Origin: Streptomyces sp. L-9-10
Lineage (GTDB): Bacteria; Actinomycetota; Actinomycetes; Streptomycetales; Streptomycetaceae
Direction of reading: 5' to 3'
DNA: 64,000 nt
NCBI RefSeq assembly: GCF_004151105.1
Contig: NZ_PHRF01000152.1
Span: forward strand, 1-64,000
This document shows positions 33,118 through 42,334 of the stretch, piece by piece. A model generated the notes under the pieces. The model saw nothing but the letters and a program-made list of their open reading frames with translations, did no database searches and had not been told where the DNA came from. Position numbers and translations under genes: made by a program. Each line of letters opens with the position of its first letter. The stretch's first letter is position 1.

Positions 33118-35022
33118 ATGGTCGAAAGAGTCTTCCCGCGCACGCCCCGGCAATCCGGCCGGCAACCCGGTCGGCGACCCGCCCGGCAGCCCGTCCGGCA
33201 ACGCCCCCGTCTCCGTCTCCTCCTGGCCTCCGGTGCCGCCTCAGCCGCGCTCGTGGCCGGGAGCGTGATCCCCCTCAACCCGCTGCTCCCCGCGCCGCAG
33301 CAGGCCCAGGCCGCCGACGGCAAGAAGGTCCTCACCGTCGCGGTCAGCCAGAGCGTCGACTCCCTCAGCCCGTTCCTGGCCCAGTCATTGGTCAGTACCA
33401 GCATCCACCGGCTGACCTACGAGTATCTGACCAACTACGACCCCAAGGACGCGCACACGGTTCCGGGCTTCGCCACCGCCTGGAAGCCCTCCGCGGACAA
33501 GCTGACGTGGACCTTCACCATCCGCAAGGACTCGAAGTGGTCGGACGGCGTGCGGGCGACCGCCGAGGACGCCGCGTGGACGTTCAACACGATGATGACC
33601 GACGAGAACGCGGCCACCGCCAACGGCAGTTTCACCGCCAACTTCAAGAAGGTCACCGCGCCCGACCCGGAGACGCTGGTCGTCGAGCTGAACAAGCCTC
33701 AGGCCACCATGACCGCGCTCGACGTGCCGATCGTGCCCAAGCACATCTGGGAGAAGGTCGGCGACTTCTCCAAGTTCAACAACAACGAGTCGTTCCCGAT
33801 CGTCGGCAACGGGCCGTTCATCATCACGGACTTCAAGGTCGACCAGTACATCAAGCTCAAGCCGAACAAGGACTTCTGGCGCGGTGCGCCCAAGTTCGAC
33901 GAGCTGGTCCTCAAGTACTACAAGGACGGGGACGCGGCCGTGGCGGCGCTCCAGAAAGGTGAGGTGTCCTTCACCGCGGGCCTCACCCCCGCTCAGGCCG
34001 CGGCGCTGAAGAACGCCGACGACATCAAGGTCAACGACGCTCCCGGGCGCCGTTTCTACGCGCTCGCCACCAACCCCGGTGCCCGCTCGAAGGACGGCAA
34101 GAAGTTCGGCAACGGGCACACCGCGCTGCTGGACCCGGCGGTCCGCAAGGCGCTGTTCCAGGCCGTCGACCGCAAGACCGTCATCGACAAGGTCTTCCAG
34201 GGGCACGCCGTCGAGGGCAAGGGCTATATCCCGCCGCGGTTCGGCGCGTACTTCTGGGAGCCCTCGGCCGACCAGACGATCGCCTACGACCCCGCCGAGG
34301 CGGCCAGGACGCTGGACACGGCCGGCTACCCGAAGAACGCCGCGGGCAAGCGCGTCGGCAAGGACGGCAAGCCGCTCGACTTCCGGATCCTGTGCCACGC
34401 GACGGACCCGAACGACAAGGCCATCGGCAAATACCTCCAGGAGTGGTGGGGACAGCTCGGTATCGGGCTGAAGGTCGAGTGTCTGGACAATGTCTCCGAC
34501 CCCTGGCTCGCGGGCGATTACGACCTGGCCTTCGACGGCTGGTCGGTCAACCCCGATCCCGACTACGTCCTCTCCATTCACACGTGCGGTGCGCTCCCCG
34601 CCACGCCCAAGGACAGCGGCGCCACGGACAACTTCATCTGCGACAAGCGGTACGACGACCTGTACGCCCAGCAGTCGGCGGAATACGACCCCGCCAAGCG
34701 CGCGGAACTCGTCAAGCAGATGGAATCGCGGCTGTACGACACCGGGTATATGAATGTCATGGCCTATCCGAACGCGGTCGAGGCGTACCGTACCGACCAG
34801 ATCAAGTCGATCACGACGATGCCGGAGGCCGCCGGCAATCTCTGGGGCCAGGACGGCTACTGGAGTTGGTGGTCCGCGGTGCCGGCCGATGACGGCGGCG
34901 GTTCCGGCAGCTCTTCCTCGACCGGTGTGGTGATCGGGATCGGGGCCGCTGTCGTGGTCGTCGCCGCCCTCGGTCTCTTCGTCGCGATGCGTCGCCGTTC
35001 CACCGCGGAAGACCGTGAATAA
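33118..35022 (+). CDS. Peptide-type ABC transporter substrate-binding protein with C-terminal membrane anchor
   Basis: A 634-aa family 5 solute-binding protein (oligopeptide/dipeptide or nickel type). It has a long basic N-terminus and a secretion signal at about residues 33-66 ending PQQAQAADG. The binding protein fold follows, with LTWTFTIRKDSKWSDG and PDYVLSIHTCGALP. There is no lipobox cysteine; instead a Ser/Gly linker and transmembrane helix (about 602-622; GVVIGIGAAVVVVAALGLF) end the chain with a basic tail. It heads the five-gene operon. Confidence 0.92.
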   Translation: MVERVFPRTPRQSGRQPGRRPARQPVRQRPRLRLLLASGAASAALVAGSVIPLNPLLPAPQQAQAADGKKVLTVAVSQSVDSLSPFLAQSLVSTSIHRLTYEYLTNYDPKDAHTVPGFATAWKPSADKLTWTFTIRKDSKWSDGVRATAEDAAWTFNTMMTDENAATANGSFTANFKKVTAPDPETLVVELNKPQATMTALDVPIVPKHIWEKVGDFSKFNNNESFPIVGNGPFIITDFKVDQYIKLKPNKDFWRGAPKFDELVLKYYKDGDAAVAALQKGEVSFTAGLTPAQAAALKNADDIKVNDAPGRRFYALATNPGARSKDGKKFGNGHTALLDPAVRKALFQAVDRKTVIDKVFQGHAVEGKGYIPPRFGAYFWEPSADQTIAYDPAEAARTLDTAGYPKNAAGKRVGKDGKPLDFRILCHATDPNDKAIGKYLQEWWGQLGIGLKVECLDNVSDPWLAGDYDLAFDGWSVNPDPDYVLSIHTCGALPATPKDSGATDNFICDKRYDDLYAQQSAEYDPAKRAELVKQMESRLYDTGYMNVMAYPNAVEAYRTDQIKSITTMPEAAGNLWGQDGYWSWWSAVPADDGGGSGSSSSTGVVIGIGAAVVVVAALGLFVAMRRRSTAEDRE

Positions 35023-35025
35023 CCG

Positions 35026-36099
35026 ATGAGCACCGCAAGCACCCCGGGTGTGGTGCGGGACGCCGTCGACGGCCCGGTGAAGACCGGGCCGTCCGGCTCC
35101 GCCCCCGCCACCTCGGGCACCAGGACCGCGTATCCGCTCTATGTGGCGGGCAAGCTGGGCGGCGCCGTCGTCTCACTGCTCGCCGTCCTCGTCACCAGCT
35201 TCTTCCTCTTCCGGATCATCCCCGGCGACCCGGTCAAGGCCATGACCCATGGCGTACCGACCTCCGCCGAGCAACTGGCCACGCTGCGCAAGCAGTTCGG
35301 GCTCGATCTGCCGCTGTGGCAGCAGTTCACCGACTACTGCGGCCGGGCGCTGACCGGCGATCTCGGCACCTCGTACCAGTTCCACACACCGGTCGGTGAG
35401 CTGATCGCCACGAAACTCCCGGCGACACTGCTGCTCACGGGCGTCGCCGTGGTGATCTACTCGGCGCTCGGCCTCTGGCTCGGCACCCGCTCCGCGTGGC
35501 GCAACGGCGGCCTGAGCGACCGCCTCAACACCGGTGTGGCGCTGACGCTCTGGTCCGTCCCGTCCTTCTGGCTCGGACTGCTGCTGATCATCGTCTTCTC
35601 GGTGGGCATCGGCCCGATCCCGGGCATGTTCCCCACCGGCGGCATGGAGTCGGGCGACTCGTCCGGCTTCGGCTACGTCCTCGACGTGGCGCACCACATG
35701 GTGCTGCCGGTGGCCACACTGGTCGCGGTCGGATACGCGCAAACGCTGCTCGTCATGCGCTCGTCGCTGCTGGACGAGATGGGCAGCGACTATCTGACGA
35801 CGGCACGCGCCAAGGGCCTGCGGGACGATCTCGTACGACGCCGGCACGCGGTGCCGAACGCCCTGCTGCCCACCGTCACCATGGTCTTCATCAACCTGGG
35901 CCATGTGGCGGCCGGTTCGATCCTCGTCGAGACGGTCTTCTCCTGGCCGGGCCTCGGCGGACTGTTCTACCAGGCGCTGAGCGTGCCCGATCTGCCTCTC
36001 GTCCAGGGGCTGTTCGTCGTCTTCGCCGGGGCGATGATCCTGATGAACCTCCTCGCCGACCTGCTCTATCCGCTCCTCGATCCCCGGGTGGGCCGATGA
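35026..36099 (+). CDS. ABC transporter permease (DppB type)
   Basis: A 357-aa inner-membrane permease of the peptide/nickel group. It has an N-terminal helix at about residues 40-65, a segment IIPGDPVKAMTHGVPTSAEQ typical of DppB, four to five more helices and the EAA loop (MGSDYLTTARAKGLRDDLVRR shortened: DYLTTARAKGLRDDL). It starts 3 nt after the substrate-binding protein stop and overlaps the second permease by four bases. Confidence 0.95.
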   Translation: MSTASTPGVVRDAVDGPVKTGPSGSAPATSGTRTAYPLYVAGKLGGAVVSLLAVLVTSFFLFRIIPGDPVKAMTHGVPTSAEQLATLRKQFGLDLPLWQQFTDYCGRALTGDLGTSYQFHTPVGELIATKLPATLLLTGVAVVIYSALGLWLGTRSAWRNGGLSDRLNTGVALTLWSVPSFWLGLLLIIVFSVGIGPIPGMFPTGGMESGDSSGFGYVLDVAHHMVLPVATLVAVGYAQTLLVMRSSLLDEMGSDYLTTARAKGLRDDLVRRRHAVPNALLPTVTMVFINLGHVAAGSILVETVFSWPGLGGLFYQALSVPDLPLVQGLFVVFAGAMILMNLLADLLYPLLDPRVGR

Positions 36100-37040
36100 C
36101 CCTGGAGAAGACCCCGCCGGCCTCCACGGCACCCGCGGGCCCCTCGTCGCCTTCGGCCTCCTCACTCGCCTGGGCCCGCCGTCGCGGCTCGGTGACCCGC
36201 TTCTGGAAGGAGTACCGGACACACCGCGCCGGACTCCTCGGGCTCGCCGGGCTCGCGTTCATCGCCCTGATCGCCCTCCTCGCGCCGCTGCTCGTCGGCG
36301 GCGAGGTGCAGAGTGTGACCAACGCGCCCGGTACGGCCCTGGAGAAGCCGAGCGGTGAATTCCCGCTCGGTACGGACCAGTTCGGGCGCTCGCTGCTCGG
36401 CCTGCTGATCTGGGGCGCCCGGATCTCGCTGACCGTGGGGCTGCTGGCCGCCGCGCTGTCGGTGGCCATCGGCACCCTCGTCGGGGTCCTCGCCGGGCAC
36501 TACGGCGGCTGGTTCGCGACGGTGGTCATGCGGATCACCGACTGGTTCCTGGTGATGCCGACGCTCGTGCTGGCGATCGTTCTCGCGACGGTCATGTCAC
36601 GGTCCATCTGGACGGTGATCCTGGCGATCGGCGTCACCAGCTGGCCGACGACGGCGCGCCTGGTACGGGCCCAGACCATCGCCGTCGAGTCCCGTCCGTA
36701 CATCGAGCGCGCCCGTGCCCTCGGCGGCGGCCACGGCCACATCATGACGCGCCACGTGCTGCCCAACGTGATGCCGCTGGTGCTCGCCCAGACCACCCTC
36801 GGCATCTCCAACGCCATCCTGACCGAGGCGACACTCGCCTTCCTCGGCCTCGGTGATCCCCTGATCATCTCCTGGGGCGGCATGCTCCAGGACGCGCGCG
36901 AGGCGGGCGCGGTCTCCTCGGGGCACTGGTGGTACCTGGCACCGCCCGGTATCGCGATCGCGTGCGTCGCGCTCACCTTCACACTCTGCGGCCGGGCGAT
37001 CGAGGCCGTGCTCAACCCGAAGCTGGGGGTGTCCCGTTGA
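36096..37040 (+). CDS. ABC transporter permease (DppC type)
   Basis: A 314-aa partner permease. It has an N-terminal helix (GLLGLAGLAFIALIALLAPLL), the DppC-type segment HPLGTDxxGRD seen here as FPLGTDQFGRSLL, and the EAA loop (SRPYIERARALGGGHGHI). Start is ATG 36096, overlapping the previous stop as ATGA. It pairs with the DppB-type protein to form the channel. Confidence 0.95.
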   Translation: MTLEKTPPASTAPAGPSSPSASSLAWARRRGSVTRFWKEYRTHRAGLLGLAGLAFIALIALLAPLLVGGEVQSVTNAPGTALEKPSGEFPLGTDQFGRSLLGLLIWGARISLTVGLLAAALSVAIGTLVGVLAGHYGGWFATVVMRITDWFLVMPTLVLAIVLATVMSRSIWTVILAIGVTSWPTTARLVRAQTIAVESRPYIERARALGGGHGHIMTRHVLPNVMPLVLAQTTLGISNAILTEATLAFLGLGDPLIISWGGMLQDAREAGAVSSGHWWYLAPPGIAIACVALTFTLCGRAIEAVLNPKLGVSR

Positions 37041-38029
37041 CCGGCACGACACTGCTGGAGATCAAGGATCTCCATGTGACGTACGGCTCCGGTCCCTCCG
37101 CCGTACCCGCCGTACGGGGCGTCGACCTCACCGTCGAATCCGGCCGCAAACTGGGCATCGCCGGTGAGTCGGGGTGCGGCAAGTCCACCCTCGCGCTGGC
37201 GCTGCTCCGGCTGCTGCCCGCCTCCGCGCGGCTGTCCGGGGAGATCCTGCTCGACGGCGAGGACGTCCTCACCATGAAGTGGGGCCGGCTGCGCGCCGTG
37301 CGGTGGGCGGGGGCGTCCATCGTCTTCCAGGGCGCGATGCACTCGCTCAACGCGGTGCACCGGATCGGGGACCAGATCGCCGAACCGGTGCTGCTGCATC
37401 GCCGCGCCACCCCCGCCGCGGCCCGCTCGCGCGCCGGCGAACTGCTGGAACAGGTCGGGCTGCCGGCCGCCCGCGCGGACGCCTATCCGCACGAACTCTC
37501 CGGCGGCCAGCGTCAGCGCGTGATGATCGCGATGGCGCTGGCCTGCGATCCGCGGCTGATCGTCGCGGACGAGCCGACCACCGCCCTCGATGTGATGATC
37601 CAGGCGCAGATCCTGCGCCTGATCGAACAACTCGTCGCGGACCAGGGCATCAGCCTGCTGATGATCAGCCACGACCTGGCGGTCCTCTCGGACACCTGCG
37701 ACCGGCTCGCCGTGATGTACGCGGGCCGGATCGTCGAGGAGGGCCCGGCGCGCACGGTGTACGACGCCGCCGAGCATCCGTACGGCCGGGCGCTCTCCGC
37801 CGCCTTCCCCCGCATCGGGGACCTGGCGTCACGGCGCGCACCGCGCGGACTGCCCGGCGACCCGCCGGACCCGTCGGCGCTGCCGTCCGGCTGTACGTTC
37901 CATCCGCGCTGCCCGGTCGCCCTGGACTCCTGCGCGACCGACGACCAGGAGCTGCGGGACGCGGGCCAGGACCGCCGCGCGGCCTGCGTACGGGTGGGCT
38001 CGACCGCACCCGCGGAGGTACGGCCATGA
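37037..38029 (+). CDS. ABC transporter ATP-binding protein (DppD type)
   Basis: A 330-aa ATPase with Walker A GESGCGKST (about residue 43), signature LSGGQRQRV, Walker B LIVADEPTTALD and the switch histidine in MISHDLAV. The C-terminal oligopeptide-type extension carries GCTFHPRCP. The start is a TTG inside the preceding stop region (TTGA overlap at 37037-37040); GGGGGT lies upstream. It is coupled to the next gene by ATGA. Confidence 0.93.
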   Translation: MTGTTLLEIKDLHVTYGSGPSAVPAVRGVDLTVESGRKLGIAGESGCGKSTLALALLRLLPASARLSGEILLDGEDVLTMKWGRLRAVRWAGASIVFQGAMHSLNAVHRIGDQIAEPVLLHRRATPAAARSRAGELLEQVGLPAARADAYPHELSGGQRQRVMIAMALACDPRLIVADEPTTALDVMIQAQILRLIEQLVADQGISLLMISHDLAVLSDTCDRLAVMYAGRIVEEGPARTVYDAAEHPYGRALSAAFPRIGDLASRRAPRGLPGDPPDPSALPSGCTFHPRCPVALDSCATDDQELRDAGQDRRAACVRVGSTAPAEVRP

Positions 38030-39039
38030 CGGCGTCCGCGACCACCCCTCAGGAGCCACCCATGCCCGCTGCCCCCCTGCTCTCGGCCACCGGGCTGAAC
38101 GTCACCTTCCCCGGCCGGCGCGGCGCGCCGCCCGCCCGCGCCGTCGACGGGGTCGACCTCGACATCGGCCCCGGCGAGATCGTCGCGCTCGTCGGCGAGT
38201 CCGGCTGCGGCAAGACCACGCTGGCACGCACCCTGCTCGGTCTGGTGCCGCCCACGGGCGGCGGGGTCAGCTTCGCCGGGGAACCGCTGGGGTACGGCTC
38301 CCGCACCCTCAAGGCGTACCGCAAGCGGGTCCAGCTCGTACTCCAGGACCCGAGCGGCTCCCTCAACCCGCGCCATACGGTGTACGACGCGGTGGCCGAG
38401 GGCCTGCGGATCCACGGCTACCGGGGCGACGAACGCGAAGCCGTCGCCGAGGCGCTCTCCCGCGCCGGCCTGCGCCCGCCCGAGCGCTTCTTCCTCCGCT
38501 ACCCGCACGAGCTGTCCGGCGGCCAGCGCCAACGCGTCGTCATCGCGGGCGCGCTGGTCCTGAAGCCCGAACTGATCGTCGCGGACGAGCCGGTGGCGTC
38601 CCTGGACGCGTCCGTACGGGGCGAGATCCTGGCCCTCCTGCTGTCCCTGCGCGATGAACTCGGCCTCTCCGCGCTGGTCGTGACGCACGACCTGGGCCTC
38701 GCGTGGAACATCGCGGACCGGGTGGCGGTGATGTATCTGGGCCGGATCGTGGAGACGGGTCCGGTCGAGGACGTACTGACGAACCCTCAGCACCCGTACA
38801 CGCAGGCACTGTTGTCCGTCCTCCCGGAATCGGACGGCCCCCCGGTCATCCTCACGGGCGAACCCCCGGACCCGTCACGCATCCCGGCGGGCTGCCGCTT
38901 CCACGCGCGGTGCCAGGTGCTGGCGTCGGGGGAGGCGGAGAGGGCGGGGGTGGCGGAGAGATGCAGGACGGCGGCGTTGCCGGTGCTGGTGGGCGGGGCG
39001 GCTACGCAGGTGGCGTGCCACTGGGTGGGAGCGGTTTAG
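38026..39039 (+). CDS. ABC transporter ATP-binding protein (DppF type)
   Basis: A 337-aa ATPase, the second of the heterodimer: Walker A GESGCGKTT (about residue 62), Q-loop QDPSGSLNPR, signature LSGGQRQRVV, Walker B LIVADEPVASLD and HDLGL. The oligopeptide-type C-terminus has GCRFHARCQ. ATG 38026 overlaps the DppD-type stop. It is the last gene of the operon; no clear terminator stem follows at once, and the next 690 bp have no gene. Confidence 0.94.
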   Translation: MTASATTPQEPPMPAAPLLSATGLNVTFPGRRGAPPARAVDGVDLDIGPGEIVALVGESGCGKTTLARTLLGLVPPTGGGVSFAGEPLGYGSRTLKAYRKRVQLVLQDPSGSLNPRHTVYDAVAEGLRIHGYRGDEREAVAEALSRAGLRPPERFFLRYPHELSGGQRQRVVIAGALVLKPELIVADEPVASLDASVRGEILALLLSLRDELGLSALVVTHDLGLAWNIADRVAVMYLGRIVETGPVEDVLTNPQHPYTQALLSVLPESDGPPVILTGEPPDPSRIPAGCRFHARCQVLASGEAERAGVAERCRTAALPVLVGGAATQVACHWVGAV

Positions 39040-39120
39040 GTGGCGGGTTCTTGGTTGCTGTCTCGTACGGCTGTACGGGGCCCGGGGCCTCCGGAGGTAC
39101 ATGTCCGGACGGCACGATTT

Positions 39121-39516
39121 ACGGCGCGACCCTGCCCAGACGATGGTTCGGGCGTCCGCGCGCCACACATCACGCTTCAGTGTCCGAACACGCACCTCCT
39201 ACGCCCCCGACCCCCTCCCCCCGGTGGTCCCACAACCCGCCGACCTGGGTGGGGGTGTAGGGGCGGGTGCGGCCCGGTGGCCCCGGCCAATCCCCGCCTC
39301 GGCAGGGGTGAGTGGGCTGCTGCGGCCCGCCAGTCCCTCCCTGCCGAGGGCCGGGCTGCGGGAGCGTGCCGCCGCGTCCCCCGCCCGCCCTCGCGCACGG
39401 CCGCGCCAGTCCGTGACGGGCCGTGAAGGGGGGCGCGCAGGGGGCGTGGCCGGGACGTAGAGCGTGATGTGTGGCGCACGAACGCCCGAACCAACGACAG
39501 GCCGGAGTCGCGCCGT
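39121..39516. repeat. Long inverted repeat with 55-bp arms
   Basis: The arm at 39121-39175 and the reverse complement of 39462-39516 agree at 47 of 55 positions, including an unbroken 16-base run GCGCCACACATCACGC at the inner ends and TTCGGGCGT in the middle. Weaker similarity continues inward beyond the arms. About 286 bp lie between the arms. No transposase is present. Confidence 0.85.
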
Positions 39517-39584
39517 ACGGGGGTCCGGGGGTGTCCCCCGGGAAAGCACAGCATGCAGTCCCGGACGCGAGCCCCGGAGCACAC

Positions 39585-39714
39585 CCCGGCAACAACCCGC
39601 ACCCGGACCACCGGCACCAGCCGAAACGCACCCCGGACCACGCCCCCGCCGGAGGCGCACCGCGCCACCCGGCAACAACCCGCACCGCACCACCGGCCCC
39701 AGCCGAAACGCACC
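39585..39714 (+). repeat. Direct repeat, two copies of about 48 bp
   Basis: Copies at 39585-39632 and 39668-39714 are nearly identical: both begin CCCGGCAACAACCCGCACC and end CCAGCCGAAACGCACC. There is one gap and two substitutions between them; they are 83 bp apart. Confidence 0.88.
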
Positions 39715-39729
39715 GCGCCCCGGACCGGG

Positions 39730-40677
39730 CTACTCCGCCGCCTCGATCAGCGCCCTCGACCTCTTCACGTCGTCCCCCATCGCTTCCAGCAGCGCCTCGA
39801 TCGACTCGAACTTCCGCTGCCCCCGCACATACGACAAGAAGTCCACGGTCACGTGCAGCCCGTACAGATCCAGCCCCACCCGGTCGATCGCATACGCCTC
39901 GACGGTCCGCTCCGTGCCCTCGAACTGCGGGTTCGTGCCCACCGAGATCGCCGCCGGCATCCGTTCCCCGTCCGCCGTGAGCCATCCCGCGTACACCCCG
40001 TCCGCCGGGATCGCGGTGTGCGGCAGGGTCTCCACGTTCGCCGTCGGGAAGCCGAGTTCGCGTCCGCGCTGCGCGCCGCGTACGACCACGCCCTCCACCC
40101 GGTGCGGCCGGCCCAGGATCTCCGCCGCGCCGGCGACGTCGCCCTCGGCGACCAGTCTGCGAGTGAGGGTGGAGGAGAAGGGCTCGCCGCCGCCCGCCTC
40201 GCCGGTCACGTAGAGGTCGACGACCTCGACCTCGTAGTCGTAGGTCACCCCCAGATCGGCGAGGACGGCGACGTTGCCGGCGGCCTTGTGGCCGAAGCGG
40301 AAGTTCGGGCCCTCGATGACCGCGCGGGCGTGCAACTTGTCGACCAGGACCTTCACGATGAAGTCGGCGGGCGACAGCTTGGAGAACTCAAGCGTGAAGG
40401 GGAGGATCAGCAGCGCGTCCACCCCCAGGTCCGCCATCAGCTCGGCGCGCCGGTGGTGGGGCGCGAGCAGGGGCGGGTGACTGCCGGGGCGTACGACCTC
40501 GCTGGGGTGCGGGTCGAAGGTGACGACGACCGACTGCACCCCCAGCTCGCGCGCCCGTTCCACGGCCCGTCCGATGATCAGCTGGTGACCGCGGTGCACC
40601 CCGTCGTAGGAGCCGATGGTGACGACGCCGCGCCCCCAGTCCTGGGGGATGTCCTCCAAGCCACGCCAGCGCTGCAC
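39730..40677 (-). CDS. ribF: Bifunctional riboflavin kinase / FAD synthetase
   Basis: A 315-aa enzyme that converts riboflavin to FMN and FMN to FAD. The N-terminal nucleotidyltransferase domain (to about residue 185) has IGSYDGVHRGHQ and TFDPHPSEV. The C-terminal kinase domain has RGRELGFPTANV and a final helix-rich part. GTG start with GAGGAG eight bases upstream. Last member of the truB cluster but separated from truB by a strong hairpin and 262 bp, so it likely has its own promoter. Confidence 0.97.
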   Translation of the reverse strand: MQRWRGLEDIPQDWGRGVVTIGSYDGVHRGHQLIIGRAVERARELGVQSVVVTFDPHPSEVVRPGSHPPLLAPHHRRAELMADLGVDALLILPFTLEFSKLSPADFIVKVLVDKLHARAVIEGPNFRFGHKAAGNVAVLADLGVTYDYEVEVVDLYVTGEAGGGEPFSSTLTRRLVAEGDVAGAAEILGRPHRVEGVVVRGAQRGRELGFPTANVETLPHTAIPADGVYAGWLTADGERMPAAISVGTNPQFEGTERTVEAYAIDRVGLDLYGLHVTVDFLSYVRGQRKFESIEALLEAMGDDVKRSRALIEAAE

Positions 40678-40895
40678 TGTGACCGCTCCTCGCCCGAAAC
40701 CGTGTACTTCATTGCCGATTACGCAGCTCTAAGACTGCCATGCCCGGCGCCCATGGCCCTCACCGGCACCGGAGAACCCGGTGCGGCCGGCCGCGGGCCG
40801 AACACGCCCCCGTGCACCGGTGGTGCGCTCCGAGCGCCCGGCCTGTGGGGTGAGTGGCGGGTGCGGGGTGGACAGACACCCCTCCGGGAGGGGGA

Positions 40896-40931
40896 CCGTG
40901 GGGCGGACAGGCGTGCCTGTCCGCCCCACGG
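40896..40931 (-). terminator. Terminator after truB
   Basis: A 17-bp perfect stem (40896-40912 with 40915-40931) with minimal loop, 8 nt past the truB stop codon on the minus strand. Confidence 0.85.
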
Positions 40932-40939
40932 TGGAGGGC

Positions 40940-41839
40940 TCAGCCGAAGACGGCGAGGCTCTTGGCCTTGCCGTTCTGCTCCTCGACCAGCGCCACGAAG
41001 CGCCCCTCGGGGTCGAACGCGGCCACCGGGGCCGTGGCGTACGAGGGCATGTCCAGCCGTACGCCGTTGATCAGCAGCTTGGCCCGCCTCTCGTCCACGT
41101 CCCAGCGCGCGAACGCCGCGGCGGCGGCTTCGGCGACCGGCATGACGGTCAGCTCCTGCTGGAGCTGGTCGAGCGTCTTCGCCGCGTCGAGCGCGTAGGG
41201 ACCCACCCGGGTCCTGCGCAGCGCGGTGAGATGGCCGCCGACGCCGAGGCCGGCGCCGAGGTCACGGGCGAGGGCGCGGATGTACGTACCGGAGGAGCAG
41301 ACGACGGAGACGACCAGGTCGAGGACCGGGGTGCCGTCCTCCGCGACCGCCTCGCGGACGTCGTAGAGCCGGAACGAGGAGACGGTCACCGGGCGGGCCG
41401 GGATCTCGAACTCCTCGCCGCCGCGCACGCGCGCGTACGACCGCTTGCCGTCGATCTTGATGGCGCTGACCTTGGAGGGCACCTGCATGAGGGCGCCGGT
41501 CAGCGCCGCGATCCCGGCGTCGATGGCCTCGCGCTTCACGGCGGAGGCGTCGGTCGAGGAGGTGATCTCCCCTTCCGCGTCGTCGGTGACGGTGTCCTGT
41601 CCCAGCCGGATCGTGCCGAGGTACTCCTTCTCGGTCAGCGCGAGGTGTCCGAGGAGCTTCGTGGCCCGCTCCACGCCGAGGACGAGGACGCCCGTCGCCA
41701 TGGGGTCGAGGGTGCCGGCGTGGCCGACGCGGCGGGTTCTGGCGATCCCGCGCATCTTGGCGACGACGTCGTGCGAAGTGAAGCCCGACGGCTTGTCCAC
41801 GATGACAAGCCCGTCGGGCGTGGTGTTCTGCTGAGTCAT
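40940..41839 (-). CDS. truB: tRNA pseudouridine(55) synthase
   Basis: A 299-aa TruB enzyme that makes pseudouridine 55 in the T-loop of tRNAs. The N-terminus VDKPSGFTSHDVV and the catalytic Asp in GHAGTLDPMATGVL are both present, with YLGTIRLGQDTVTDD following and a C-terminal PUA-like region. ATG 41839 overlaps the rbfA stop by four bases. Confidence 0.97.
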   Translation of the reverse strand: MTQQNTTPDGLVIVDKPSGFTSHDVVAKMRGIARTRRVGHAGTLDPMATGVLVLGVERATKLLGHLALTEKEYLGTIRLGQDTVTDDAEGEITSSTDASAVKREAIDAGIAALTGALMQVPSKVSAIKIDGKRSYARVRGGEEFEIPARPVTVSSFRLYDVREAVAEDGTPVLDLVVSVVCSSGTYIRALARDLGAGLGVGGHLTALRRTRVGPYALDAAKTLDQLQQELTVMPVAEAAAAAFARWDVDERRAKLLINGVRLDMPSYATAPVAAFDPEGRFVALVEEQNGKAKSLAVFG

Positions 41840-42294
41840 TCCGCGGCGGCGCCGTCCGTGTCGTCGGTGTCGTCCTCGTCGTCCTTGCGGTACGGGTCGG
41901 CCCCGGCCGCGTAGGTCTTGCCGGTCGACACCTGCCGTACCTCCGCGTCCTTGGCGCGCGCCTTGTCGAGGAGGTCCTCGATGGTGCGGGCGTTGTCCGG
42001 CAGGGCGTCGGGCACGAACGCCAGTGTCGGGGTGAAGCGGACGCCGGTCTGACGGCCCACCTCGGAGCGGAGGACGCCCTTGGCGCTCTCCAGGGCCGCC
42101 GCGGAGGCCGCGCGCTCCTCGTCGTCGCCGTAGACCGTGTAGAAGACCGTGGCCTCCCGCAGGTCGCCGGTGACGCGGGCGTCCGTGATGGTCACGAAGC
42201 CCAGTCGCGGGTCCTTGATACGGCGGTCCAGGGTCTCCGCGACCACGACCTGGATGCGATCGGCCAGCTTGCGGGCCCGCGCGTTGTCGGTCAC
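41836..42294 (-). CDS. rbfA: Ribosome-binding factor A
   Basis: A 152-aa protein that helps 30S maturation. Family segments are ARKLADRIQVVVAETL, DPRLGFVTITDARVTGDL and an acidic C-terminal tail rich in Asp. I chose GTG 42294 (MTDNARARK) from similarity to actinobacterial homologues. AAGGAAGAG is 11-12 bases upstream, a little far. An in-frame ATG at about 42345 would overlap the DUF503 end and add a basic leader. Confidence 0.93.
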   Translation of the reverse strand: MTDNARARKLADRIQVVVAETLDRRIKDPRLGFVTITDARVTGDLREATVFYTVYGDDEERAASAAALESAKGVLRSEVGRQTGVRFTPTLAFVPDALPDNARTIEDLLDKARAKDAEVRQVSTGKTYAAGADPYRKDDEDDTDDTDGAAAE

Positions 42295-42334
42295 CGGTCC
42301 GTCACTCTTCCTTCTGGGTTTCCTTGTGTACTGG

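Larger units (their letters stand above)
39040..39729. other. 690-bp gene-free region with repeats
   Basis: The space between the converging dppF-type gene and ribF has no supported gene in either direction. It contains a 55-bp inverted repeat and, nearer ribF, a 48-bp direct repeat (both listed separately). Between the inverted arms a shorter pairing CTCGGCAGGG (39299-39307 area) with CCCTGCCGAG (about 39339-39348) is visible. It looks like a dispersed or decayed mobile element rather than a normal terminator region. Confidence 0.6.

Noticed and set aside
39160..39985. Protein-coding genes in the repeat region after the ABC operon
   Set aside because: Open frames on both strands are mutually overlapping, low complexity and without ribosome binding sites or domains.
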